Assembly (NCBI GenBank): GCA_018806915.1
Contig: JAGKQI010000049.1
Coordinates: forward strand, 496,001 to 560,000
Direction of reading: 5' to 3'
DNA: 64,000 nt
From: Phytophthora colocasiae
Lineage: Eukaryota > Oomycota > Peronosporomycetes > Peronosporales > Peronosporaceae
How positions within the stretch are numbered: position 1 is the stretch's first letter; every line of letters starts with the position of its first letter. This document shows positions 11,336 through 22,300 of the stretch, one piece after another. The position numbers and the translations under genes are program-made. A model generated the notes under the pieces. It was not told where the DNA came from. It searched no databases and saw nothing but the letters and a program-made list of their open reading frames with translations.

Positions 11336-14300
11336 ATGCGCTTCTTGCTTCATCTTCCAGTAGCGATTCCTTGGCTCCTGTTGACTTTCACGCTCGTTTA
11401 TTTGTTGAGTAGTGATGAGGTATGTCTTGCAGATACAGTATCAGGATCTACGACGTTCCGGATCGACAGCAAGACGAAGATCAAGGACATCTTCAAGTGC
11501 TCAGGGATACACTTCATTGGCTCCTTCAACGAATATTATGTGGCTTGTGAGCTGACAGTACCTGACCAAGATAAAATTGAGCTGTTAGAGATCGTGGATG
11601 TGAAGCTTGATGGCTCGGTACTCTCGCCTCTGCCTGGTGTTCACTCTGAACTGATGTTCGAGCTCAACACTAGTATAGCGACAGTGTCCATATGCAACAG
11701 TCAAGTGCAAGCCAGCGCCGTGGAGATTCGTGCAGCTAACGTGTCAATGGATGAGCACTCAGCTTTAAATGTATCAGCTCAAGGTCTCAAATTTGGGCCG
11801 GGCTACAATTCGTGGAGCTCAATGGGAGGAAGTTACGGAGGTATCGGAGGTGCGTCACTCACGCCAACGCATAGGAAATGTGACGATATACCGCCAAATG
11901 ATTTCTTTCGGGTGGTGGGCGATGTTTCCGCTGACTCGGCTAATTTCCGAGGTTATGGTAGTGGTGGAGGCAATGAAGAGAGTCGAGGAGGTGGGAGGAT
12001 TCGACTTGTGACGGGAGAAAACGTGGAGATTAATGGATCACTGCTGGCTAATGGAGGAGATGCGTGTAAAACCTGTTATGACAGTGCTGGCGCTGGGGGC
12101 AGTATTCTCATCGTTGCTGCGGAACGCATTCATGGTAATGCGACAGTGCAAGCTAACGGTGGGGGGCCAAGTAACTTTAACGGTGATGAATTTACTGGTG
12201 GGGGTGGAGGTGGTGGAGGAGGAGGTGGACGAATTGTGTTTGATTCAAAGGACGCGGAGGAGCTAGGACCATCTCGTGTTGAAGCGTATGGCGGAGGTTT
12301 GAGCTCCGACAAAAATTCTGCGATAGGATGGTGCCAACTAGGAGGTGATGGAACTATTTTAAAGCTACAGCATTCAACAAAGGAAGAAGGTGGTCTAGAC
12401 AGGAGTGATGAAATGGATCGACATCTTGATGATAGCAAGGCCCTCGTTGGTACCTTGCTTGTGAAAGGGGGGCGGTTGGCGCATGCAGGACCTGTCAAGC
12501 GCATTCAAATTTACGGGTGCACACCGATATTTGAGCAAACTTCTTGGGGTGGTAGATTCTTGCCTGAATCTGTTGTGCACATCTTTGTGAGTGGTGGAGC
12601 GACAGTATGCGCTTCTGCGATCCAGCTTAAGGAACGTGACGATCTTGCTGGTTTAAGTGTTTGATGCCTAACTAACTATTGGGTGCGTGTTACTTTCAGG
12701 ACAACGTCGGAGGAATTGAAAGTTCTATTGTGGTAAGAAGATGAGCTGTGACTTTTTCTCTGAATTGGCCCTGACCCTGACCCCGTACTAAGTTCTCCGT
12801 TTGTTAAATTGAATGACAGATCGACTCTGGATCTGAGCTCAATGTTATCGATCGTGAACGAATGATCGAACTCTCAGCCTCGCAACTTACGATCCAGGTA
12901 CATAATATGTAACAAAAAACACATTTTCATGCACGAGGCATTAACGTTTGTAAACTGCTGATCAGGGTTATGTGGGTCCTTCATCGCTTCAAGAGCGCGA
13001 CCTGTTTGGGTTAACTCTTGTTGGCGCGGACGTCTCCTTTTCCAATGCATTAGCAATGGTGCATGAACTGAAAGTTGATGCTCGTGGTGCGCTTTCACTC
13101 GATAAATTCTCGGAACTCAAATTTCGATCACAAGTGGTAATTCAAACGGAAGCTTCGACCAAGATAGAAGGCTTTGTGCAGCCTCTGGACAAACAATTGC
13201 GTGATGGCCCAGATGATATTCCCTTGATAAGCATCATCAGTAGCAAAGATGTCGAGCTTCGCCCTCAAGTTGTGGAGATGGGCCAAGTCGAAGTACGAGT
13301 ACAGGCCAACGGCACTGGATTTCTAGATATGCCATTCGATACTCCTTTCCTGAAACTTTCGCTCTCGGCTGCAAACGTGTCCATTCCAAGCGTGAACAGC
13401 GGTCCAGTGCTAGAATGCAAAGAAATCGAAATCCAGGCGGATCCATCTGCCTGCAAAAGTTTGCGCAGGAAAAGACATTCCAATCACGCGTACTCTATCA
13501 GCATTTTCGCCTCAGAATTTGCTGCGCTGGGTAACATTTCGGCTGGGTCTATGATTTTGTGCAGTGGCAATAACATGACTATTGACGGCGTAATTTCCAG
13601 CTCGAGGCTTGGATGTGGTTCTGGGGTGGGACCTGGAAAGAGCGAGGTCTCCGGAGAAGCTAGTGGTGGAGCTGGGCACGGTGGAAGAGGTGGTAACGTT
13701 TTACCAGGGAGTACAGGTGGTGGCGCTGCATACGACATTTCGAAGGAGCTTTTGATCCAAAAGACTACGAATCAGATAAAGTTACTTTCTGCCGATAACG
13801 GGTGGCCAATTTGGCCGGGTAGTGGTGCTGCAAGTGGGGATACACCGAATAAGCTTAGTGGCGGCAGCGGAGGTGGAATTATCTACATCGGGTCGAAGAA
13901 TTTAAATGTGAGCAAAACAGCTTCTATCTCAGCACGGGGTGGAGCTGGTTCTATGGGCGGTGGTGGTGGATCTGGTGGTTCACTGACGCTTTTCATTTCT
14001 GATATCGCAGGTGGAGGTGCTATTGACTTAGCGGGAGGTGAAGCTTCAGCATCTGCAGTGATATCTCTCAATGGCGTAATGACTAACAAGTCTTCGATAT
14101 GGAATCCCCACGTTCTACCTAGCGATACTAGTGATGATGCCGGGAAGCTTGGTGGTGGCGGTGGTGGAGGGATTGTCCGCATCATGTATGTAGATACAGA
14201 AGATAAGACGAGTGCTGGCAATGGAGAGAAATTCATCCAGGATGGAGGACGCATTTCAGTTGACGGAGGCGAAAGCACAGGAGGCGAAAACGGTGGCACT

Positions 14301-16815
14301 GGTGTCATGGTTGGAGCCAACTGTCATCCAGGTCGTGGTGGCGTATTTTGTTTGCCATGCCCAGAAGGAAGCCACAGTCCAAAGCGTTACTCAAAATGTT
14401 CACCATGCGACCCAGGCACATGCTCAAGCCACACCGGTGCTGAAAACTGTGATGCATGCCCCATTGGCCATTTCAATCCAGATTTTGGGCAGAAAGAGTG
14501 TCAAGCATGCCCGCTGGGATCGTTTAGTGCAAAATTGGGTTTGAAGAAGTGTGAACTCTGTTCACCTGGCTCATTTGCAAGCGAGACGGGAAGCAGTGTG
14601 TGCTCTTCTTGCCCTATTGGTAGCATCACTACTTCTTCCGGCTGCAGCAATTGTACTATCTGTGGCATTGGGGAGACCACAGCCAAAGTTGGAGCGACTG
14701 TGTGTGCCATTTGCAAGATCAAGCCCGTTCACTCCGAGTTCAATATGCGCGGCAACTGCTCGTATGCCTGCTTCAAGGGTCGTAATGGCCTTGACTGCTT
14801 GACACCTTTCGAGCGGTTGGTACAACCAATTGGTGGTCCCGTTGGTTTTGTAATTCTCGTGTTTGCTGTCACCGCACTTATCTTTGGTGCGTGGGGATTC
14901 CTTTCGTATCGAAGCTCCAGGTCGGAGTTACGTCGCTATGCACAGTACAAGGCACAGAGATTGCGCGACGAACTATCGTTGGAGACACTAACACGCACGC
15001 TAACTCCTCGCCTAACTGACCAGGATCTTAGTGCCCATGTTGCTCGTCTGTATCTAGCTGGAGACAACCACCTCAAGAACGCCTGGCGACTCAACCCATA
15101 TTTTTTACCCTCGAGTCTGCGTGACATCGTCGAAGAAGGCACATACGCGAATTTTGCCTCGACTTGCAACAAATTGGTGGAGTGGGACCCTGCTGGCTGG
15201 GAAGCCTGGTTGTATCGCGTTTTACTAGTCACGATGCCCCCTATAAGCACACTTTTCATGCGGCGGCGCCAGTTGCATCGCGTTGTGAAGCTCTCGAAGT
15301 ATATTGTTCACTACGGAGGTCGTTTCTTTCGCGATATGAACTTTCGGGTGCATGGTACACAGCTGAAAGTTGGGTTTAGCACCGATTTTTCACTAGGCTA
15401 CTTCGACGTTCTAATTTCCCAGTCAAGCTCATCCTCAACCTCAAACTTAGTAGCCATGCAAGCTATCACTCACGACAATCTGGTGCTTGTGGTCGGTGGT
15501 AGTGGGTCGTTCTTTAGACCGTACCATCTTGACACGAACGACGTTATCGTACGCGCCATCCCTTCCCGTTTGGAGTTGCTGGAACATAACTTTTGGATCG
15601 ATTTCGTGGCAGATATCAATCAAAAACTACGGGTGCTACCACAACCATCGTCCGCCGTTCGGCGTGTTCATGAGGCTGCTGAAGTTTCTCGTGACATCAT
15701 CGCATTCGTCGAAGGATTCAACGAGAAGCATGCAAAAGATGGGTTTTCTGTGGAGTTCGGGACTTTTTCAGTCGGAGGAGCGATTGCTGCCGATGCAAAC
15801 GATAGTTGCTTCGAGCGTTTCACGATTGAAAACGTTGACGCAACATTCGCGCTGTATCCACAGGAAGCGTTTAAGCTGGCTTTCCGGGTTTCAAGATTGA
15901 ATGCATCAGAAATGTTGCCTGCAGCAAGAGAGGATTCGCGAGACAGTGAGACAGATCGCCCTGGCTTGACTTCTGAAGAAAACGACAGTGATCCTCGTTC
16001 CGCCGATTTTCGGTACTCGCAGATCCGAATGGAGGCGCTTTTTGCACGGCCTGAGCGACATTCTCTAGGAAGTTACGCCGATGACTCCAGTGATGACAGC
16101 GACTTTCTTCTCAAGAAACCTCAAAGCAGTGGTGGAGCGCGAGCTCTTATTGAATTTCTGTGCACGAATGACACAGCGAAAAGATGGTTGATGACTCTTT
16201 GGCAGCCAGTGTATCCTCTTTTCAGGCTACGGAACTTGTCACGCCCTGAACTTCCAGCTCGTTGGCTACTGTCCGTGACTATGGTGTTGCTGTTAATTGC
16301 CGATATGGGCGCTGCCTTTTGGATAATGGTCGAATACTTTTGCGTTCAAGTTCGTGACCCCACCTCCCAAGATTCGGGCTGTTCTCGGGTACGTCGTACC
16401 CAGGAATACTTTTCATTGATATCTAACGAGGCTCCTTTTGTGTTTACAGACAGCTTTATGGTCCGTTCTAGGGATCTTACCTGCAGCTATCGTCGGTTCT
16501 CCTGTGCTTGGTTTAATATTTGTCACGAGGAAAAACATATTCTGTGGCAAGCTGTTCGCAGTGTGGAATGCCAGCTCGATAGTGAATCAAGTTGCGGCTT
16601 TCATTTGTGGGTTTGCATTCCTGGCGTATATCCACGATGAAATTCTCCTAGTGGCGGTCAGTGGAGTGCTCATCAAATATTTCGAGAAAGAGGTGGCATT
16701 ACGGTGCATCGCGCAATACGCAAGCGAGCGGCCATTCCGTGGTTGGCGAGGGCTGCACACCACGCGCGATTGGTACGATGCGGCTTACACACCCTTAGTC
16801 CATTATGAAAGCTAA
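11336..16815 (+). CDS. Large secreted-type Gly-rich / Cys-rich (GCC2-GCC3) multi-pass membrane protein
   Basis: Five exons join in frame: 11336-12658, 12700-12732, 12820-12897, 12966-16388 and 16450-16815, giving about 1,740 residues. The chosen ATG begins a clear signal peptide (MRFLLHLPVAIPWLLL). The ectodomain of about 1,080 residues contains glycine-rich blocks (GGGGGGGGGGG near 300) spaced in beta-helix-like repeats, many NxS/T sites, then five or six ephrin-receptor/TNFR-like Cys repeats (CPxGxF...CxxC) at about 930-1070. A membrane segment (about 1105-1125) is followed by a cytoplasmic region with an acidic Ser-rich stretch. At least three more membrane segments lie at the C-terminus. 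The first intron (41 bp, GTTTGA donor) is atypically short. This architecture is common in oomycete genomes, but the function is unknown; a cell-surface sensor or adhesion role is inference. Confidence 0.7.
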
Positions 16816-16908
16816 GGAGAACGAGTATAAAACGTCAATAGAGAAATACGTTACGTGTGCGTCAGCAAAACGTCAAAGAGTTTCTTTCTCTATGAAGCTG
16901 TTCTCATG

Positions 16909-17807
16909 CTACCACCGTCGTGAGAACAACTTCATGTAAAAGTACGTGACGATGAAGATGATAACCAGCATCGCTACGAGCCACAGCGATGTCCACAATC
17001 CGATGCTTGAGGCCAACTGCTCCTTGAGTTTGGCATTCTCACGATCCAACAGCGCTGTGTTCGACTCAGCACTCTGCCCCACGGCGTCCAAAATCTTGAC
17101 ATCTTCCGCCAACGATTGGTTGATGGTCTGCGTCCGGTCTTTCAACTGCTTCGCCAGAGACATCATCTCCGACTGGATTGACTCCTGCTCTTCACGAGCG
17201 ACTGTTTCCGACGCACTTGCTTGCCCTCCAGCTCGATCCACAAGACCCAGTCGTTTCCTGATAGCTTTGGTCGATAGCTTCTCCTCTTGGGGAGCAGTTG
17301 TCTCCAGCATCGACTTGAAGTCGTCGGCACTAAGATCCATGCGCATTTCTGGTGTGGCCAACTCCTCTGCCTTGTCGGTAGGTTTAGACCCATTCTCTTG
17401 CTGTTGTCTTTTCACTGGAGAGTCAGGTTTGGTGCAGGTCTTGGCCCGTTCCTCGCGAAGCTTGATGATCTCAGACGCTCGTGGAATTCGTCGCGGTTTA
17501 ACCACGTCCTCCCTTTTAAGTGCTGCAATGGCAGCTAATACGGGGGAGATATCTCCCGCTAGTGCTCTCAACTCATCGTTATCTTGGCTGAGCTGCTGGA
17601 AGTGAAGCGCCAATTGATGATACTACGGGACAAAGTGGCCACGTCAGCACAGCAGCATTGAGCGGAAATGAGAATCGAAGTGCAACTACGCGGAACACTT
17701 ACCTGGGTAACCATTTCGTCATCTAAAGGCTGCTCCTTGTTGGCTTGGGATCGAGTCCACGCCTCCATGAAGCGACGGCAGCTCACCACCTCCTTCGAAG
17801 ATGTCAT
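16909..17807 (-). CDS. USE1: Use1-type SNARE protein
   Basis: Two exons (17807-17703 and 17622-16909, with an 80-bp intron starting GTAAGT) give about 272 residues. The N-terminal half is helical and charged. A SNARE-like coiled coil follows (EMMSLAKQLKDRTQTINQS then EDVKILDAVGQSAE), and a single C-terminal anchor (LWLVAMLVIIFIVTYFYMKL) completes a tail-anchored layout. Domain order, length and the LAKQLK...SLAEDVKILD pattern match Use1/p31, the unconventional SNARE for Golgi-to-ER retrograde fusion that works with Sec20 and the Dsl1 complex. The exon 1 splice (EMVTQ joined to YHQLALHFQQLS) keeps the helix continuous. The preceding gene on the other strand ends 93 bp away. Confidence 0.75.
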
Positions 17808-18433
17808 GTTCTGAACTAATTCGGAGTACTAAATAAGAGTACTTTTGTAGTATAATATACAAAATGTTGTATTAATATGAATTCCAGAATTGAACACGGT
17901 GTCGTTGCTAAGGATAGTTTTCAGTGAAAGCATTTGTGCAACCCCATTGCCACGAACACAGACAGAATTCAGCAGGAGAGAACTACAGGCATAATTAGAG
18001 AGTATCGTGGATGCATCCGAGACCAACGTACCGTAAGTTGAAAGTACGTGCAGCGAGATCCGGTGCATCTCAGTGAGCTATCTCTCGCCAGTTTTCTCAA
18101 TCTGCAGCTACCGAAACGGAAGCGAGAATGAGTCTCGGAGGTCTCGACACTTAATGTTGTGGTACTGCACCGTTCTACCTTTTAGCTTGCGATTGCAGGC
18201 TGAGCAACAGCTCAAATGGTGCTGTGGTGCTGTCATCAAGGGCTCCACGAATCCAGTGCAAGTTGCACTGTGCAACCCCACATGATCTCGCAGCCACGTC
18301 TGACACCTTAGAAGCTCAGCACGGATAGGAAGCACCTCAGCGCGTGGCGCCATGGGCTGTATGATACAGCCTGTATCTCGTTTCGGCGGGGGCGCAAGTG
18401 TTTGTACTCCACTGCTTTCCAGCCAGCACCGAG

Positions 18434-18855
18434 ATGGCTACATGTGCAGAGCTTGATACAGTTGCCACCACAGCAACAGCAGTTGAAGCCGAAAGTGCCA
18501 AGCTGCGTTCGTGTGATGGTCATCCCCTAGCTCACTCCGATGTGTCCGAAGCGGAGGACACTTCAGCCCTTCAAACAACTCCTTCAAATCAAGCGGCAGT
18601 TTTTTTTTTGACTAAAAAAACTGCCGCTTGCAAAGTATCCTCTCGGTCCACAAATTGCAGCACGATACTGCGATCGACATCCACGCCCGCAGCTCTATGG
18701 AGTCCTTCCCTGCAAAGCACATTGGCACAAGGGACTCTGTGCCACGAAGCGACGTGCCGGCATCACAGACGGCCGAGCAACCTGCGCTGCGAGCCGGGCC
18801 CTCACTCACCTCGAGCTCAAGTGGTCGGGCACTTGCTGGACGGACAGTGAGTTAA
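18434..18855 (+). pseudogene. Short Ser/Ala-rich ORF interrupted by a 41-bp hairpin
   Basis: From an ATG at 18434 the frame reads MATCAELDTVATTATAVEAE to ALQTTPSN at 18589. The 41-bp hairpin (18590-18630) then shifts the frame. From 18631 another frame reads QSILSVHKLQHD, HARSSMESFPAKHIG and SLTSSSSGRALAGRTVS to a stop at 18853-18855. The hairpin is exactly what separates the two frames. Skipping it gives a 126-residue product with no recognised domain. It may be a decayed gene or chance. Confidence 0.3.
18590..18630. repeat. Perfect 17-bp-stem hairpin
   Basis: CAAGCGGCAGTTTTTTT (18590-18606) is perfectly complementary to AAAAAAACTGCCGCTTG (18614-18630), with the 7-base loop TTTGACT. The left flank CAAAT and right flank CAAAG are similar and could be remnants of a target duplication. 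Confidence 0.85.
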
Positions 18856-19376
18856 TCTCACCTCCAGGCATCTCTCGAAGAAAGAAATGGATCGAAGCAG
18901 CTCCCACCAGACGACTTCACGCCGCATTACAGGTACCGTTAACCTTCGAGCCAAAGTTTGATCTAAAAGTCTCAACATGGCAACATGCAACCTGCACATC
19001 TGACTTTAGGGTAGGGGAAAACCTTGTTACTCTTATAAAGGGGTAAGGAACTGTTATTTAAGAGTGGGATCGTCCTCAACACCCTTAACAACGAGTCAAG
19101 ACTGGCTACACGTCTGTTGCTCCAGAGACGATGTCACGGCCGACATGGAGCTCAGCTGTTTGGGGCGCATTCCCCTTCTTGGGCATTGACCAGCAGGCGA
19201 GGAAAGGCCAGCAGGACGCAGTCGTCACCACTTGCTAGGAATTCCTCGGAGTGCAATTGCCCGACTGGTGTCGGGGTGGGGATCTCTCTTTACTGCCTTT
19301 GACTCGCCTTTCCCGTTGTAACGGAGACAGTCTCACGCTCTAGAAGCGTACCAGGGGCTTCGAGACGAAGCTAGAT

Positions 19377-22300
19377 ATGCCTCCGTCCAATAGCGAAAGC
19401 GTTGGGAGGTCAGGAACATCCGTGCAAAAGGAAATGACCCCCAGTGTTGCTGTGGGAGCGCGTTGCTATATTCCAGATGAAGAAGCTGCGTGGCTCCCCG
19501 TGTACGTTGAGGAGGTGAAGGAAGCTAAGGGCCAAGTAACAGTACGGATTCAACGCCCTCGAAAAGATCATCAGGAAGAAGACTCAGCGGATCATGATGA
19601 CGCAGACAGATCCGGTGAAAGTCGAGTGGTCTCGATGGATGTCGGATTCCCCTTACAGAACGCACAGCTTTCCCGGTACGACGAAGGTCTGGACAATATG
19701 ATCGATCTGAATCATCTACATGAAGCCGCTATACTACGAAACCTCAAGAAACGCTTCCGAGCTCGGATGCCGTATACTTACACTGGAGATATCTGTTTGG
19801 CGGTGAATCCGTACCAGTGGTTGGACGAACTGTACACGCCTGGCCTCCATAAGAACTACTTGAGGGCTCGGAAGCGACAGGATCTACCACCTCATGTATA
19901 CGCTGTATCGGTGGCTGCATTCAGGCATATGTGTGATAACGGTAGCAACCAGAGTATCCTCGTTAGTGGGGAGTCTGGTGCAGGGAAGACAGAGACTACA
20001 AAAATTCTCATGGATAATTTGGCTACGATCGCACCGGCACCCACTGCTGCTAGCGACCAGGAAAACACTATTACCACGCGTATTATCGAGGTGAATCCAC
20101 TACTGGAGAGCTTTGGTAATGCTAAAACCACACGCAATGACAACTCCAGTCGCTTCGGCAAGTTCACGCAGCTCCAGTTCGACAAGAACCATTCTCTCTG
20201 TGGTGCTCAGTGTGAGACTTATCTACTGGAGAAGACGCGTGTGATCTCTCATGAACGTGGGGAGCGCAATTACCACATTTTCTATCAGTTGTTGCACGGC
20301 ACTACAGATGAAGAACGAGATGCTTTGGGTCTTGGAAACGAAGCCCCGAAGTTTGTTTACTTGGAGGAAAAGGAGCCCCAGGAGGAGAATCGACCAGGAC
20401 GGAAGAAGAAGCTCAGTCAGCCTCCACCACCGAAGTCCGAGGCTGTTATTGACGCTGAGAACTCGAAAGACCGAGCTCTATTTGCCAAGACTCGACAGGC
20501 ACTGTCACTCTTGGGCCTTGGCTCGGAGCAGCAGAACGATCTGTTCCAGGTCTTGTCCGGCATCCTTCACTTGGGCGAAGCTCAATTCACTGTAAAACCA
20601 GACAACGACGAAGCTTGTGATCTAGGCAAGGACTCGGTGGTTTATTCCAGCACGTTGCTAGGCTTGAACCCGGACACAATGGCGAAAGCGCTTACGCATC
20701 GTACGATGAAGGCTGCTGGAGAGGTTTACCAGGTACCGTTGACTGTAGAGCAGGCGCAGTCTGGACGTGATGCACTGGCCAAGGCTATCTACGCTAGCAT
20801 CTTCGACTGGCTCGTGGCTGGTATCAATGCTAGTCTGGGAGCTGCACCACGGCTCACTAAGAACACTATCGGCGTGCTGGATATCTTCGGCTTTGAGAGC
20901 TTCGAGCACAACTCGTTCGAGCAGCTCTGTATCAACTATGCCAACGAGAAACTGCAGCAGAAGTTCACTCAGGACGTGTTCAAGGCTGTGCAGGAGGAAT
21001 ATGAGCGTGAGCAGATTACGTGGGCTCACATCGCGTACGCTGACAACAGTGAAACGTTGGCGCTGATTGAAGGACGTATGGGTGTCTTGGCTCTACTGAA
21101 CGAGGAGATCGTGCGTCCTCGAGGTAATGAAGAAGGCTTCGTTAGCAAGCTTTCGGGGGCTTATCTGAAGCAGAAGAAGCTCATTGATTTCCCACGCATC
21201 TCCAAGACGCAGTTCGCTATCCACCACTACGCTGGAACTGTCAAGTACGAAGCCACAGGGTTTTTGGAGAAGCACAAGGACGCTCTGCTGTCGGACTTGT
21301 CCGATTTAATGTGTGGCAGTCACGAGCCGTTCCCTCAAATGCTCTTCAAGGTCAAGGCCGAGATGGAAGCTGCTGCTGCAGCTGAGTTAAAGCGCTCATC
21401 TTCCGGCAGTCGCAAAATGGGTAGTGCTGGAGGGGATAAAACTGTGGGAATGCAGTTCAAGCAGTCTCTCAACGCTCTTATGACCAACATCAACGAGACG
21501 AACGTGAATTACATTCGATGTATCAAGCCCAACAGCGTCAAGAGCGCCACACTCCTCGAGGACAAAATGGTGGCTAACCAACTGCGTTGTGCGGGTGTCA
21601 TTGAGGCCATTTGTATCGCCCGCGCTGGTTACCCGAACCGATTGCTTCATGCCGAGTTTGCGGAGCAGTTCGACATCTTTTTGAAGGAAAAGGAGCAGAA
21701 CCAGCTCAAGGAAGACCCGGAGAAGTACGGAGCACCACATTGTCATCTCTTGGTCAAGCAATTCAAGCTCGAGATGCCCGAAGAGTATCAGATGGGAGTG
21801 ACCAAAATCTACCTACAGAAGGGTGTACTGGAGAAGCTGGAGCATGCCAAGGCGCAGAAACTCTTCAACTATGTGGCTCTCATCCAGGCCCAATGGCGTG
21901 GTATGCGTGCACGATGCCAGTACTACGAGATGCGAGACGCTTTGGTCGAAATTCAACGACGCGTGAAGGTTTTCGTGGACAGATGCCGCTTCCTCCGTGC
22001 GAGAATTGCCATCGCTACTATTCAGCGCGTGTGGCGTGGACATGTCGGGCGTTGCGAGTTCCACGCCGTGCTATGTGAGCATTGTGCACTTCAGATACAA
22101 CGTGTGTGGCGTGGCCATCAAGGCCGTAAGATTCACTTTGCTGCGCTCTGTGAAGTACGCGCCACGCAGATCCAGCGCATGTATCGTGGACACAAAGGGC
22201 GGCAGATCTACTTCGCCGTGCTTTGCCAGACGCGTGCGGTGCGTCTGCAGTGCTTCGTGCGCCAGTATCTGGCCCGACAGGAGCTCAATCGACTGCGCTT

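Larger units (their letters stand above)
17808..19376. other. Gene-poor stretch between the SNARE and myosin genes
   Basis: No conserved gene is visible here. It holds one short interrupted ORF (18434-18855, listed separately). Around 19010-19376, immediately before the myosin start, lies a non-coding block with a TATAAA-like CTTATAAAGG at about 19034 and no recognised initiator. I found no inverted or direct repeat long enough to call a transposon. Confidence 0.4.

Noticed and set aside
13883..14320. A Pro-rich minus-strand frame opposite the Gly-rich membrane protein
   Set aside because: Proline runs are the antisense of glycine codons in the real gene.
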